A DNA stretch of 64,000 nt from Treponema sp. (GTDB taxonomy: Bacteria > Spirochaetota > Spirochaetia > Treponematales > Treponemataceae), in NCBI GenBank assembly GCA_017553635.1, contig JAFZKN010000014.1:124001-188000 (forward strand). The letters run 5' to 3'. The translations under genes and the position numbers were made by a program. The notes beneath the pieces were generated by a model. The model was not told where the DNA came from, searched no databases, and saw nothing but the letters and a program-made list of their open reading frames with translations. The first letter of the stretch is position 1, and the number at the start of each line of letters is the position of its first letter. Of this stretch, positions 16,267-25,444 are shown one piece after another.

Positions 16267-17541
16267 ATGAAAAGCACTGCTATAGTAGGAATTAACTGGG
16301 GCGACGAAGGTAAAGGTCGCATGGTAGATCTTTTAACAGAAGATTTTGATGTTGTTGTTCGTTTTCAGGGTGGCGGAAATGCAGGTCATACTGTAATTAA
16401 CGAAAAAGGAAAGTTTGCATTACATCTTCTTCCATCAGGAATTTTCAGAAGCGGAGTTGTAAACATTCTTGGAAATGGTGTTGCTCTCGATCCTGAAAAT
16501 CTCTGGAAAGAAATGCAGGAAGTTGTTTCGAAGGGAGTAAGCCTTACTCCAGATAATTTGAAAATCAGTGACCGTGCTTCTGTTCTTGTTCCCTGGCACC
16601 GTGATCTTGACTGTCTTGAAGAGCAGCGTCTTGCAGATAAAAAATACGGTTCAACAAAACAGGGTATTGCTCCGTTCTACTCTGATAAATATCAGAAAAA
16701 AACAATTCTCGCAGGAGAATTATTCCACCCGGCAGAATTAAAGCAGCATCTTCTTGATATCATGGAATGGAAAAACCTTACTTTAACAAAGGTTTATGGA
16801 GCTGAACCATACACAGAAGCAAAACTTGATGAATGGCTCAACAACGCATGTGAAAAAATCAAACCATATGTATGTGATACAGGACTTTTCTTAAAGGAAG
16901 CACAGGATAATAAAAAGAACATTCTTTTTGAAGCACAGCTTGGTTCTCTGCGTGACCTTGATTACGGAATCTATCCATATACAACTTCTTCAAATACAAC
17001 TGCAGCTTATGCACCAATTGGTTCTGGACTTCCGTCTGCGAAAATCACAGATGTTGTTGGAGTTGTTAAAGCATATTCAACTTGTGTAGGAGAAGGCCCT
17101 TTTGTTTGCGAAATGTTCGGGGATGAAGCAGAAGAGCTTCGCAAAGCCGGAAATGAGTATGGAGCAAAGACAGGACGTCCACGCCGCGTAGGACCGCTTG
17201 ATATCGTAGCAACACGCTATGGTGTAGAAGTTCAGGCTGCGACAGACATTGCACTTACAAAGATGGACGTTTTAAGTTATATGGACAAAATTCCAGTTTG
17301 TACTCAGTATGAACTGAACGGCAAGAAAATCGACAGATTCCCGTTCCCTGTAACATTAAAAGACTGTAAACCTGTTATCGAATATCTTCCAGGATGGAAA
17401 TGTGATATTTCGAAAGTACGTAAATTCAGTAAGCTCCCAAAAGAAGCAAGAGACTATGTTCTTTACATCGAAAAAGCAATCGGTTGTAAGATTAAATATG
17501 TTTCTGTAGGTGCAGAACGCGAAGAAATCATTATACGCTAA
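16267..17541 (+). CDS. purA: Adenylosuccinate synthetase
   Basis: 424 aa. It makes adenylosuccinate from IMP, aspartate and GTP. The GTP-binding N-terminus reads GINWGDEGKGRMVDLL with catalytic Asp, followed by VRFQGGGNAGHTV with the catalytic His. TKQGIAPFYSDKY is the IMP-binding region and TGRPRRVGPLDIVATRY the substrate loop. Length is normal. CGGAG lies 9 nt before the ATG. A hairpin terminator follows at 17603. Confidence 0.95.
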   Translation: MKSTAIVGINWGDEGKGRMVDLLTEDFDVVVRFQGGGNAGHTVINEKGKFALHLLPSGIFRSGVVNILGNGVALDPENLWKEMQEVVSKGVSLTPDNLKISDRASVLVPWHRDLDCLEEQRLADKKYGSTKQGIAPFYSDKYQKKTILAGELFHPAELKQHLLDIMEWKNLTLTKVYGAEPYTEAKLDEWLNNACEKIKPYVCDTGLFLKEAQDNKKNILFEAQLGSLRDLDYGIYPYTTSSNTTAAYAPIGSGLPSAKITDVVGVVKAYSTCVGEGPFVCEMFGDEAEELRKAGNEYGAKTGRPRRVGPLDIVATRYGVEVQAATDIALTKMDVLSYMDKIPVCTQYELNGKKIDRFPFPVTLKDCKPVIEYLPGWKCDISKVRKFSKLPKEARDYVLYIEKAIGCKIKYVSVGAEREEIIIR

Positions 17542-17602
17542 GAAAGCCGGGATGGAATTTTTTCTATTCACAAAACAGCATTCTTAATATAGAATAATAG
17601 CA

Positions 17603-17647
17603 GGGAATCTCTAAAGATGTGAGGTTTTTAGAGGTTCCCTTATTTTA
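17603..17647 (+). terminator. Hairpin terminator after purA
   Basis: A 13-bp stem (17603-17615 with 17627-17639, one G-U pair) is followed by TTATTTT. It separates purA from the desulfoferrodoxin gene. Confidence 0.65.
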
Positions 17648-17662
17648 TGCATAGGAGTGCTT

Positions 17663-18040
17663 ATGAGTGTAAAAATCTTTAAATGTAGTGTATGTGGAAA
17701 AATAATTATTCTGCTGAATAATGAATCAATTCCAACAGTTTGCTGTAACGAAACAATGAAAGAACTTATTGCAGGAACAACAGATGCTGCAGTAGAAAAA
17801 CATGTTCCGGTTGTAAATGTAAATTCAAATATTATAGAAGTAAGCGTCGGATCCGTTGAGCATCCTATGGAAGAAAAACATTTTATTGAATGGATTTTAA
17901 TCGAAACAGAAAAAGGATTCCAGATTAAATATTTAAAACCTGGAACAAGCCCAAAAGCACAGTTTGCATTAACAGCTGATGACAAATTTATAAAAGCATA
18001 CGCTTATTGTAATCTTCACGGCTTGTGGGCATCTAAATAA
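17663..18040 (+). CDS. dfx: Desulfoferrodoxin (superoxide reductase)
   Basis: 125 aa from ATG 17663; AGGAG lies 5 nt upstream, so the earlier GTG at 17657 is rejected. The N-terminus has a desulforedoxin-type iron centre (C-x2-C in FKCSVCGK, then CC in PTVCCNETM). The catalytic centre II ligands are in EKHVPVV, HPMEEKHFIEW and CNLHGLW. It reduces superoxide to hydrogen peroxide without making oxygen, as in strict anaerobes. It is followed after 32 nt by rubrerythrin, which removes the peroxide. The centre II Glu/Lys loop is EKH as usual. Confidence 0.92.
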   Translation: MSVKIFKCSVCGKIIILLNNESIPTVCCNETMKELIAGTTDAAVEKHVPVVNVNSNIIEVSVGSVEHPMEEKHFIEWILIETEKGFQIKYLKPGTSPKAQFALTADDKFIKAYAYCNLHGLWASK

Positions 18041-18072
18041 ATTCAACTTAAAAAACATAAGGAGCAAAAATT

Positions 18073-18609
18073 ATGAGCAAGTATTCAGGAACACAGACAG
18101 AAAAAAATCTTTTAGCTGCATTTGCAGGTGAAAGTCAGGCAAGAAACAAATACACTTATTTTGCATCAAAGGCAAAGAAAGAAGGATTTGAGCAGATTGC
18201 TGAATTATTTTTAAAGACTGCTGATAATGAAAAAGAGCACGCAAAGATGTGGTTCAAAGAACTCGACGGAATCGGCGATACAGCAGCTAACTTAAAGGCA
18301 GCTGCAGATGGCGAAAACTTTGAATGGACAGACATGTACGAAGGTTTTGCAAAAACTGCAGAAGAAGAAGGATTTAAACCTCTTGCTGCAAAATTCCGTG
18401 CAGTAGCTGCAATCGAAAAACGCCACGAAGAAAGATATCGTGCACTTCTTAAGAATGTAGAAATGCAGCAGGTTTTTGAAAGAAGCGAAGTAAAAGTTTG
18501 GGAATGCAGAAACTGCGGACACATCATTGTTGGAACAAAAGCTCCAGAAGCTTGTCCTGTTTGTTTACATCCAAAAAGCTATTTCGAAATTTCTGCAGAA
18601 AATTTCTAA
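18073..18609 (+). CDS. rbr: Rubrerythrin
   Basis: 178 aa. The N-terminal ferritin-like four-helix bundle carries the diiron ligands (FAGESQARNKYTYFA, DNEKEHAKMWF, AAIEKRHEERY). The C-terminal rubredoxin-like domain has WECRNCGHIIVG and CPVCLHPKSYFE, two Cys-x2-Cys pairs. It is an NADH-dependent peroxidase by family. AGGAG precedes the ATG. With dfx upstream it makes a two-step superoxide detoxification operon, ended by a strong terminator. Confidence 0.95.
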   Translation: MSKYSGTQTEKNLLAAFAGESQARNKYTYFASKAKKEGFEQIAELFLKTADNEKEHAKMWFKELDGIGDTAANLKAAADGENFEWTDMYEGFAKTAEEEGFKPLAAKFRAVAAIEKRHEERYRALLKNVEMQQVFERSEVKVWECRNCGHIIVGTKAPEACPVCLHPKSYFEISAENF

Positions 18610-18670
18610 TTGTTGAATAGAAATAAAATGCAAAGACAGATTTCTAAACAGAATTAATGTTTTAAATAAT

Positions 18671-18712
18671 CCGCGGTATATAGACTGAATAAGTTTAAAT
18701 ACCGCGGTTTTT
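18671..18712 (+). terminator. Terminator after rubrerythrin
   Basis: Perfect 9-bp stem CCGCGGTAT (18671-18679) / ATACCGCGG (18699-18707) with a 19-nt loop, then five T. Confidence 0.8.
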
Positions 18713-18766
18713 GATATCGGTAAGTATTGAATGATTTTATCATAAGAAAACATAAAGAGGTGTGAT

Positions 18767-19159
18767 ATGAACGAAGTTTATGAATTTATCAAAAAATGTG
18801 GAGTTTATTATCTTGCAACAATTGAAGATGGTAAACCAAAAAACAGACCATTTGGAACAATAAATATTTTTGAAGATAAGCTTTACATACAGACTGGAAA
18901 AAGCAAAAATGTTTCGAAGCAGATTCAGAAGAATCCGAATGTAGAAATCTGCTGCTTTGATGGAGATACATGGCTTAGACTTAACGGCGAACTTGTGAGG
19001 GATGACAGGGTAGAAGCAAAAGAATCTTTACTTTCCAACTACCCTGAATTAAGACAGATGTATTCAGCAGAAGATGCGGATACAGAAGTTCTCTATTTTA
19101 AAAATGCAGAAGCTGTTTTTGCAAGTTTTAGTTCAGCACCACGTTCTGTTAAATTTTAA
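18767..19159 (+). CDS. Pyridoxamine 5'-phosphate oxidase-like flavin protein
   Basis: 130 aa, split beta-barrel of the PNPOx-like superfamily. YYLATIEDGKPKNRPFGTINIFEDKLYIQTGKSKNVSKQI is the FMN-binding region pattern. Single-domain members like this bind FMN, F420 or heme, and the true substrate cannot be told. AGAGG precedes the ATG. Its stop overlaps the end of the convergent transporter gene by 4 nt. Confidence 0.8.
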   Translation: MNEVYEFIKKCGVYYLATIEDGKPKNRPFGTINIFEDKLYIQTGKSKNVSKQIQKNPNVEICCFDGDTWLRLNGELVRDDRVEAKESLLSNYPELRQMYSAEDADTEVLYFKNAEAVFASFSSAPRSVKF

Positions 19160-19845
19160 GAATTATCTGCAATTTTTCTTGCAAGATAAACAAATGGTGT
19201 ATCCAGGAGACTTGTTATTATGTAAATAAAGTAGCATGCTCCTGTGATAGCCAGAAGCTCTTTAAATGCATAAATTCCGTAGAATGCTCCAAAGTTAAAA
19301 ATTACAATGTTTACAAACTGAGAAATAAGTGTTGAAAAATTATTTCTGAACCAGAGCATCTTTGTATGACTTCCAGTTTTCTTTTCTGTTAAATTCCACC
19401 AGGCATGATATAAAGAAACATCTATGCTTTCTGAAACAGCATAAGCAATAAGGCTTGAAAGAAGCATACGGGGAGTATTTGTGAAAAGGCCTCTTACAAA
19501 ACCCGATGCCCAGTCACTTTCGGCAGGGATGTAATGAATCCAGAGAAATGAAAGGATTATAAAAGTCAAGCTTGTAAAAATACCTGCAAGAACACCTTTA
19601 GAAGCTTCTTTTTTGCCGTAAACTTCACTGAGAATGTCTGTTGCCAGAAAGGTTGCAGCAAAGAGAGTATTTCCGAGCGTCTGATCCATCCCAAAAGCAT
19701 GAACGACAATTGTTACTTCGATATTTGCAAATACAGTTGCAATACCGATCCATGCAAAAAGTCCGCCTTTTCCAAATGCTTTGAGGAAAAGCAGAGTTCC
19801 GCCAAAAGAAATCAACAAAGTGATAATGAGAAAAAGTTCATTCAT
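19156..19845 (-). CDS. Queuosine precursor transporter (VUT/YhhQ family)
   Basis: 229 aa with about six hydrophobic helices. ATDILSEVYGKKEASKGV is the hallmark motif of the YhhQ/VUT family that imports preQ0/preQ1 for queuosine in tRNA, and the C-terminal ITSLLDTPFVYLARK is also typical. AGAGG lies about 9 nt before the ATG. The 5' leader (next entry) can fold into two hairpins, which would suit regulation by a queuosine precursor. Family call is firm; the transported molecule is inferred. Confidence 0.85.
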   Translation of the reverse strand: MNELFLIITLLISFGGTLLFLKAFGKGGLFAWIGIATVFANIEVTIVVHAFGMDQTLGNTLFAATFLATDILSEVYGKKEASKGVLAGIFTSLTFIILSFLWIHYIPAESDWASGFVRGLFTNTPRMLLSSLIAYAVSESIDVSLYHAWWNLTEKKTGSHTKMLWFRNNFSTLISQFVNIVIFNFGAFYGIYAFKELLAITGACYFIYIITSLLDTPFVYLARKIADNS

Positions 19846-19968
19846 TTAAAATGACCTCTGATAAAAGAATTGACCTGGTTTTGATTTGCAGCTGTAATGC
19901 TGCAGGCAGGAAGGACTTCGAACTGCCTTTCTGATGAATAGTATATAAAATTTTTGACTTTTGTTCAA
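19846..19968 (-). promoter_or_regulatory. Promoter and structured leader of the queuosine-precursor transporter
   Basis: On the minus strand TTGAAC (19963-19968), 17 nt, TATACT (19940-19945). The predicted transcript has about 88 nt before the start codon. It contains hairpin GGCAG...CTGCC and a perfect GCAGC/GCTGC hairpin with loop ATTACA. I could not align it to the preQ1-I, -II or -III consensus, so a riboswitch is only a possibility. Confidence 0.5.
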
Positions 19969-19983
19969 ACAGCATGATAAAAT
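19954..19983 (+). promoter_or_regulatory. Promoter of the adenylate cyclase gene
   Basis: TTGACT (19954-19959), 18 nt, extended -10 TGA-TAAAAT (box 19978-19983). It overlaps the divergent promoter of the transporter, so the two may compete. Confidence 0.5.
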
Positions 19984-20003
19984 TAAGCGGAGAGGTTTAA
20001 AAA

Positions 20004-21824
20004 GTGAATAAGTATAAAATTAAACATCCTATCAGTTTAAAGCACATCCTTCTTTTTTCATCACTTATCATTCTTGTTCTGGGTGTATCAACATTTCTGG
20101 TTTCGACTCTTGTCCGTTCAGATGACAAGCTTAAAGCAGAAGAAAACAACTACACAATCAATGCGCGAACCGCAGAAACTGTCCAGCTTACATTTTCGGG
20201 AATTAAAAACAATTCCTATGCGCTGTTTGATGCAGTTTCTTTAATGAATGCAATTCCTGACAAAGCAGCTGCCAATAAAGTGACAGTAAATAAACTCATT
20301 ACAGACTATTTTAATGTAAACAAAGACATTGTTTTTATTTTAAGTCCGGATACAGGCATAAAGGTAAATCCTTCATATGATTCTAATAAAGTTTCGGATT
20401 ATGTTTTAAAGTTAAATTTATCAAGATATTCAGATGGAGTTCATGTAATAAATTCAAATGAAATGTTAAATCCGTCTGTAATTTTAATTTATACTTACGG
20501 ACAGTCAAATGCTGTTAAAACAGCCGCTGTAGGTCTTGATGCAACAGCCCTCGCTTCTTTAATGAGTACAGGTTCAAATAACTCGACTCTTCTTGTAGAT
20601 GAAGAAGCAAACATTATTGTAAACCCTGATTTTGAAAGTAAAGAAACAAAATACGAAATTGCCGAAAAAATCATAAACGACATTAAAAATGTTTCTGACA
20701 ACACACAGAATCTTATTGAAACAGACGAAGGAAAGAAATTTATTGCAGTTCATAAAACAAAAGATAACCTCTATGTAATTACAAGTATTTCAGAAAAATC
20801 TGTATTTGCGGTAATCAATAAAACAACTTACCGAATCATTCTTTTTTCTCTTGCAGTAATGTTTATTGCGATAATCATAATAAGGCTTTTCAGTAATAAT
20901 ATTACTTATCCTATTACAGAACTTGTTGATGCTTCTGCAAAAATTGAACAGGGAGAATTTGAACTTGATATTGAACCTCGTACACAGGACGAAATAGGAC
21001 TTTTAACTTCTTCGTTCATACAGATGGGTCATGGGCTTGCAGAAAGAGAAAAGTTAATGGTTTCGTTCAGCAAGTTTACAAACAAGACGATAGCAAAAAA
21101 AGCTGCCAGCGGTGAGCTTGCCCTTGGTGGAGAAAACCGTAACGCAACAATATTTTTCTCAGACATAAGATCCTTTACTGCAATGTCAGAAAAAATGCAG
21201 CCAAATGAAGTCGTAGAATTCTTAAACGAATATATGACGCGCATGGTTGAATGTGTTAATAAAACAAACGGTGTAGTAGATAAATACATTGGAGATGCAA
21301 TCATGGCAGTGTGGGGTGCACCGGAATCTTCTGGAAGCCCTGCTCATGATGCGATGAATGCTGTTACTGCAGCTTTAATGATGCGTGTTTCTCTGTTCAA
21401 CTTTAATAAGCAGAGAAAAGAAAAGGGACTTGCTCCTGTAAAAATCGGCTGCGGAATTAATAGCGGTCCTGTCGTTGCAGGTCAGATCGGTTCTAATGAA
21501 AGAATGGAATATACAGTAATCGGCGATGCGGTAAACCTTGCAAGCAGAACAGAAGCTTTAAACAAACCTTTTGCAACTGACATTCTGATTACAGAAAATA
21601 CATATAACCTCATTAAAGACAAAATTATCGTAGAAGAAATGCCAGGCGTTCATGTTAAAGGAAAAGCAGATGCAATAAAAATGTTTGCAGTTATAAATCT
21701 TGCAGGCAAAGAAAAGCCTTCTACTATTGATGAAGTAAGAAAAATTATCGGAACTGTCGCTCCGGATTTATCAAAGGTAAATACAGATGATGAAGAAAAG
21801 AAATACAATATCGAGTCTAAATAA
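20004..21824 (+). CDS. Membrane class III adenylate/guanylate cyclase with Cache sensor
   Basis: 606 aa, GTG start with GGAGAGG 8 nt upstream. A first membrane helix at about residues 15-35, an extracytoplasmic Cache-like sensor to about 275, a second helix (TTYRIILFSLAVMFIAIIII), a HAMP segment, then the cyclase domain. Metal-binding Asp are in FFSDIRSFTAM and YIGDAIMAVWGAP; EYTVIGDAVNLASR is the conserved C-terminal motif. It probably makes cAMP in response to an external ligand; the base specificity is not read directly. The next gene overlaps its end. Confidence 0.88.
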   Translation: MNKYKIKHPISLKHILLFSSLIILVLGVSTFLVSTLVRSDDKLKAEENNYTINARTAETVQLTFSGIKNNSYALFDAVSLMNAIPDKAAANKVTVNKLITDYFNVNKDIVFILSPDTGIKVNPSYDSNKVSDYVLKLNLSRYSDGVHVINSNEMLNPSVILIYTYGQSNAVKTAAVGLDATALASLMSTGSNNSTLLVDEEANIIVNPDFESKETKYEIAEKIINDIKNVSDNTQNLIETDEGKKFIAVHKTKDNLYVITSISEKSVFAVINKTTYRIILFSLAVMFIAIIIIRLFSNNITYPITELVDASAKIEQGEFELDIEPRTQDEIGLLTSSFIQMGHGLAEREKLMVSFSKFTNKTIAKKAASGELALGGENRNATIFFSDIRSFTAMSEKMQPNEVVEFLNEYMTRMVECVNKTNGVVDKYIGDAIMAVWGAPESSGSPAHDAMNAVTAALMMRVSLFNFNKQRKEKGLAPVKIGCGINSGPVVAGQIGSNERMEYTVIGDAVNLASRTEALNKPFATDILITENTYNLIKDKIIVEEMPGVHVKGKADAIKMFAVINLAGKEKPSTIDEVRKIIGTVAPDLSKVNTDDEEKKYNIESK

Positions 21825-23565
21825 ACTCGACTGGGCAATTTTTATCGTCTGTTCTATCGGAGCTTTATGCATGTTTTATCTTTATTATAAAGATTTAACA
21901 TCGTTCAGATTAAAGAATAATGAACAGGAAGTTGCCACAATTTATTTTAAAAAGAACACGGCTCAGAGAAAATATATTGATAATGATATCTGGGAAAGAC
22001 TGAACGATGAAAGTCCGGTTTACAATGGCGATAAAATCAGGACTTCAAAAGATTCAGAAGTTTATGCAGAATTTAAAGATTCAGGAACTAAAATTCAGTT
22101 AAAGGAAAATTCGCTCATTCAGATTTTTAAAACAAAAAAGGAAAAGTCTGTAAACTTTATAAGCGGTGAAATTTTCCTTTCTAAAGTTTCAGAAGATGAT
22201 GATACAGTAATTAAAATCGGTGTTAAAGAAATTTCTTCTTCTCAAAAAGCTGATGTTAAAATTACGATTCCTAAAATAGAAGAAGTACAGGAAGATTTAA
22301 AAGAAATTCAAACAGAAGCTACAATCGAAGTTCTTTCTGGAGAAATCGAAGTTACAGACACACCTTCTTCTAAAAAGGCTTCAGAAAAAAAGCAGAAAAA
22401 AGAAAAGCCTGCTAAAAAAATTAAAACAGGTGAAACTCTCGTTGTAAAAATCGAAGAAGAATTTAATCTTCCTAAACAAGAGGTTAAAGAAGTCGCAAAA
22501 GGAGATAATTCTAAAGAAGAAGTAAAGGAAGAAAAAACCGAAGAAGAAAAATCTGATGAAAAAGCTTCTGGAAAGGACGACGAAAAATCAGAAACGGCAG
22601 ATGCAGCAGAAGATTCAAGCTCAGAAACTGCTTTAAAAGAAGAAGAGCCTGTAACAGAAGAGGTTGTAATCGGAGATAAAGGCGTTTCTGAACTTCCTTA
22701 TGTTGACATTAAATACAATTTCTGGCAGGGCTTTGTAAGTGAGGACGGAAGTACTTACAATTATGAATATAATTTTGGAACACAGGAAATTTTTGGAGAA
22801 AACAAAAGTATTCCTAAAGGAACGGTTCTGGAATTTGACTTTAGCGGTGTGCCGGATAAAGATATGCCTGTATACGGCTTTCAATTTTCGACAGGAGACA
22901 AAGACTGGATTCCTGCAAATGATTTTGTATGGAAGATGCCTAACGGTGAAGGCTTTAGGGCTGGAGTTCCGTTCCATGATAAGTTCAGGGTTGTTTTAAT
23001 AAGGGACATAAAAAACACAAACAAAAGCCGCTGTGCAATAAGCTACATGCCCGACTACGGCGAGCAGGATATTAAAATAAGAAATTACAAGCTTACAGGA
23101 CGTGTAGTTTCATTAAATGAAGCTGACACAGTTACAAACGTTCAGCCTGGATACAAAAACAGCATTAAGATAGAAAAAGCAAAGATTATCCGTAAGTACT
23201 GGAAAAAGACAGAAAGCGGCTTTGAGTTATATATCCCTCCATCTGTTTTAGGATATTCAAAATCAGTTCCGCAGGGAACAAAAATTAAAGTAACGTTCCG
23301 CGGAACAATGGATGTCCCGATTACCTGGTTTGATTTTCATCTTATAAACATCAAGCCTCAGGGACAGTGGGACTTTATAAGCTGCGATCTTGCAGACAAG
23401 AGAATAAAGCCGGGTGAACCGTTTGAATTAACCCAGAAATTTACAACTTCAAAGCGCTATAACAACACCGATAACGGAGGAATTCAAATTTCCATGGGTA
23501 ACACTGGAAAAGAAGAATTCCTTACCCTTACGGATGCAGAAGTCGAGATCGAGATTCTGCCGTAG
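21787..23565 (+). CDS. FecR-domain membrane protein with Lys/Glu-rich linker
   Basis: 592 aa; starts 38 nt inside the cyclase gene, no strong ribosome binding site, so translation is likely coupled. One membrane helix (AIFIVCSIGALCMFYLYY) near residue 20, then a FecR domain (ENSLIQIFKTKKEKSVNFISGEIFLS). Residues about 190-290 are a repetitive Lys/Glu/Ala-rich stretch, probably disordered or coiled. The C-terminal 300 residues look like two beta-sandwich modules. FecR domains often bind cell-envelope polysaccharide or control sigma factors; no partner sigma factor is nearby. Pairing with the cyclase suggests a shared signalling role. Confidence 0.7.
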   Translation: MMKKRNTISSLNKLDWAIFIVCSIGALCMFYLYYKDLTSFRLKNNEQEVATIYFKKNTAQRKYIDNDIWERLNDESPVYNGDKIRTSKDSEVYAEFKDSGTKIQLKENSLIQIFKTKKEKSVNFISGEIFLSKVSEDDDTVIKIGVKEISSSQKADVKITIPKIEEVQEDLKEIQTEATIEVLSGEIEVTDTPSSKKASEKKQKKEKPAKKIKTGETLVVKIEEEFNLPKQEVKEVAKGDNSKEEVKEEKTEEEKSDEKASGKDDEKSETADAAEDSSSETALKEEEPVTEEVVIGDKGVSELPYVDIKYNFWQGFVSEDGSTYNYEYNFGTQEIFGENKSIPKGTVLEFDFSGVPDKDMPVYGFQFSTGDKDWIPANDFVWKMPNGEGFRAGVPFHDKFRVVLIRDIKNTNKSRCAISYMPDYGEQDIKIRNYKLTGRVVSLNEADTVTNVQPGYKNSIKIEKAKIIRKYWKKTESGFELYIPPSVLGYSKSVPQGTKIKVTFRGTMDVPITWFDFHLINIKPQGQWDFISCDLADKRIKPGEPFELTQKFTTSKRYNNTDNGGIQISMGNTGKEEFLTLTDAEVEIEILP

Positions 23566-23573
23566 AACGCTTT

Positions 23574-24602
23574 TTAAAGTGCATCTGCTATATCGTAAAT
23601 AAGACGCTCAGTTTTTTCCCAGCCAAGACACGGGTCTGTAATGGATTTTCCGTAAATGCCATCGCTAACTTTCTGGCAGCCGTCTTCAAGATAGCTTTCT
23701 ATCATAAAGCCTTTTACAAGCTTTCCGATGCGTTCGTTGTGTCTGCAAGAGTTTAAAACATCCATTACGATTCGCGGCTGCTCAAACGGATTCTTTTTGG
23801 AATTAGAATGGTTTGTATCGATTATGACTGCAGGATTTTTTAATTCCCTTTCATCGTATGCATCGCACAGGCGTATTAAATCTTCGTAATGATAATTCTG
23901 CTGGTTGTTTCCGTGTTTGTTGGTTGAACCTCTTAAAATTGCATGACAGTGTTCGTTGCCCTCTGAGTGAACTTCCCATCCGCGGTAGATGAATGTGTGA
24001 GGATGCTGTGCAGCAAGTATTGCGTTCATCATGACGGCATAGTCACCGCTTGTAGGATTTTTCATTCCTACAGGAACTTCAATGCCGCTTGCTGTAAGTC
24101 TGTGCTGCTGGTCTTCGACAGAGCGCGCACCAACGGCTACGTACCCTAAAACATCATCAAGGTACTGATAGTTTTCCGGGTAGAGCATTTCATCTGCGAA
24201 AATAAAACCGGTTTCTTCAACAGCCTTCATGTGAAGGTGACGGCATGCAACGATTCCTTTATAAAGGTCTGGTTTTGCATTTGGGTCAGGCTGGTGAAGC
24301 ATTCCTTTATATCCTTCGCCGGTGGTGCGCGGCTTGTTTGTATAAATACGCGGCACCATTAAAATTTTATCTTTAACCTTTTCCTGAACAGGTGCAAGGC
24401 GGTTCATGTATTCTAAAACTGCATCTTCTCTGTCTGCAGAACACGGTCCTATAATCAGAAGAAGCTTATCAAGTCTTCCTTCAAAAACTGCATTTAATTC
24501 TGCGCGTTTTTCTTCTACAATTTTACTTACCTTTCCTGTAAGAGGAAATTGTTCCTTTACTTCTGCTGGTATCGCAAGTCTTCTTTCAAATTCCATATTC
24601 AT
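23574..24602 (-). CDS. aroF: 3-deoxy-7-phosphoheptulonate synthase, class I
   Basis: 342 aa. First step of the shikimate pathway: PEP plus erythrose 4-phosphate to DAHP. Class I AroF/AroG motifs: LLIIGPCSADREDAVLEYM, PRTTGEGYKGMLHQPD, GARSVEDQQHR, GMKNPTSGD, and DTNHSNSKKNPFEQPRI. GGAGG precedes the ATG. It is downstream of pheA in one operon controlled by a Phe-rich leader, so a phenylalanine-sensitive isoenzyme is likely. The assignment among AroF/G/H is by context only. Confidence 0.92.
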   Translation of the reverse strand: MNMEFERRLAIPAEVKEQFPLTGKVSKIVEEKRAELNAVFEGRLDKLLLIIGPCSADREDAVLEYMNRLAPVQEKVKDKILMVPRIYTNKPRTTGEGYKGMLHQPDPNAKPDLYKGIVACRHLHMKAVEETGFIFADEMLYPENYQYLDDVLGYVAVGARSVEDQQHRLTASGIEVPVGMKNPTSGDYAVMMNAILAAQHPHTFIYRGWEVHSEGNEHCHAILRGSTNKHGNNQQNYHYEDLIRLCDAYDERELKNPAVIIDTNHSNSKKNPFEQPRIVMDVLNSCRHNERIGKLVKGFMIESYLEDGCQKVSDGIYGKSITDPCLGWEKTERLIYDIADAL

Positions 24603-24615
24603 AATTTTTCCTCCG

Positions 24616-25416
24616 TTAGAATGTTCCTAATACTTTTAATTTGTCACATCTGTATCTCATTTCAGAAAGCATCTGTTCGTATGCCGGTGTTCCATATTCT
24701 CCATCTGCTTCAATATAAAAATAATATGACCAGGCAAGACCTTTTAAAGGACGACTGTGAATAACACTCATGTTGCAGCCGAACTCTCCCAGTTTGTTTA
24801 AAACTTTAACAAGTGCACCTGCTTCATTTTTTACAGCGAACATCAGTATAAATGTTCCTGCAGCAGGAGAAAGCTGTTTTTCGTTTTTAGAAAGAATTGC
24901 AAATCGTGTTGAATTATCTCTCTGGCCGTTGATTCCTGATGCGAGAACTTCAAGACCGTAAAGAGAAGCAGTTTCTTCACTTGCAATTGCAGCCGTTGTC
25001 TTATCTCCTGAATCTGCAACTTGTTTTGCAGCACGTGCAGTATTAACAGCTTCTTCAGCTGCATAATTATGTTCAGCAATAAATTCTGCACACTGATCGA
25101 GCGCCTGCGAATGGCTGATTACTTTTTTTATTGAATTTATATCGGACCCCTTTATACCAAGAAGGTTTTGAACTACATTCAGTGTATAAACACTGTTTAC
25201 AAAAAGATTTCCCTGAAACATTAAATCTGTTACCTGTCCGACTTCGCCAGCGTATGAATTTTCAATAGGGAGAACGGCATAGTCACATTCACCTTTTTCT
25301 ACAGATTCATAAGCTGTGCGGAAATCAGAAAAAGCACATAATTCTTCTCCAGGAAAGATTTTCTTTGCGGCGATATATGCAAAAGCGCCTTCAATTCCGC
25401 TGTATGCGATTTTCAT
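24616..25416 (-). CDS. pheA: Prephenate dehydratase
   Basis: 266 aa without a chorismate mutase domain. It converts prephenate to phenylpyruvate. The catalytic PDT domain runs from IAYSGIEGAFAYIAAKK to NSTRFAILSK, where the usual TTRF appears as STRF, and PIENSYAGEVGQV is a substrate-binding motif. The C-terminal ACT domain contains NEAGALVKVLNKLGEFGCNMSVIHSRP, giving allosteric Phe inhibition. GGAGG precedes the ATG. It is the first structural gene after the pheL attenuator and 13 nt before aroF. Confidence 0.92.
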   Translation of the reverse strand: MKIAYSGIEGAFAYIAAKKIFPGEELCAFSDFRTAYESVEKGECDYAVLPIENSYAGEVGQVTDLMFQGNLFVNSVYTLNVVQNLLGIKGSDINSIKKVISHSQALDQCAEFIAEHNYAAEEAVNTARAAKQVADSGDKTTAAIASEETASLYGLEVLASGINGQRDNSTRFAILSKNEKQLSPAAGTFILMFAVKNEAGALVKVLNKLGEFGCNMSVIHSRPLKGLAWSYYFYIEADGEYGTPAYEQMLSEMRYRCDKLKVLGTF

Positions 25417-25444
25417 AAAAAACCTCCATTAAAAAAAATTCTGC

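Noticed and set aside
19846..19940. Confident preQ1 riboswitch call
   Set aside because: Hairpins exist, but the conserved loop and tail sequences of known classes were not found by eye.
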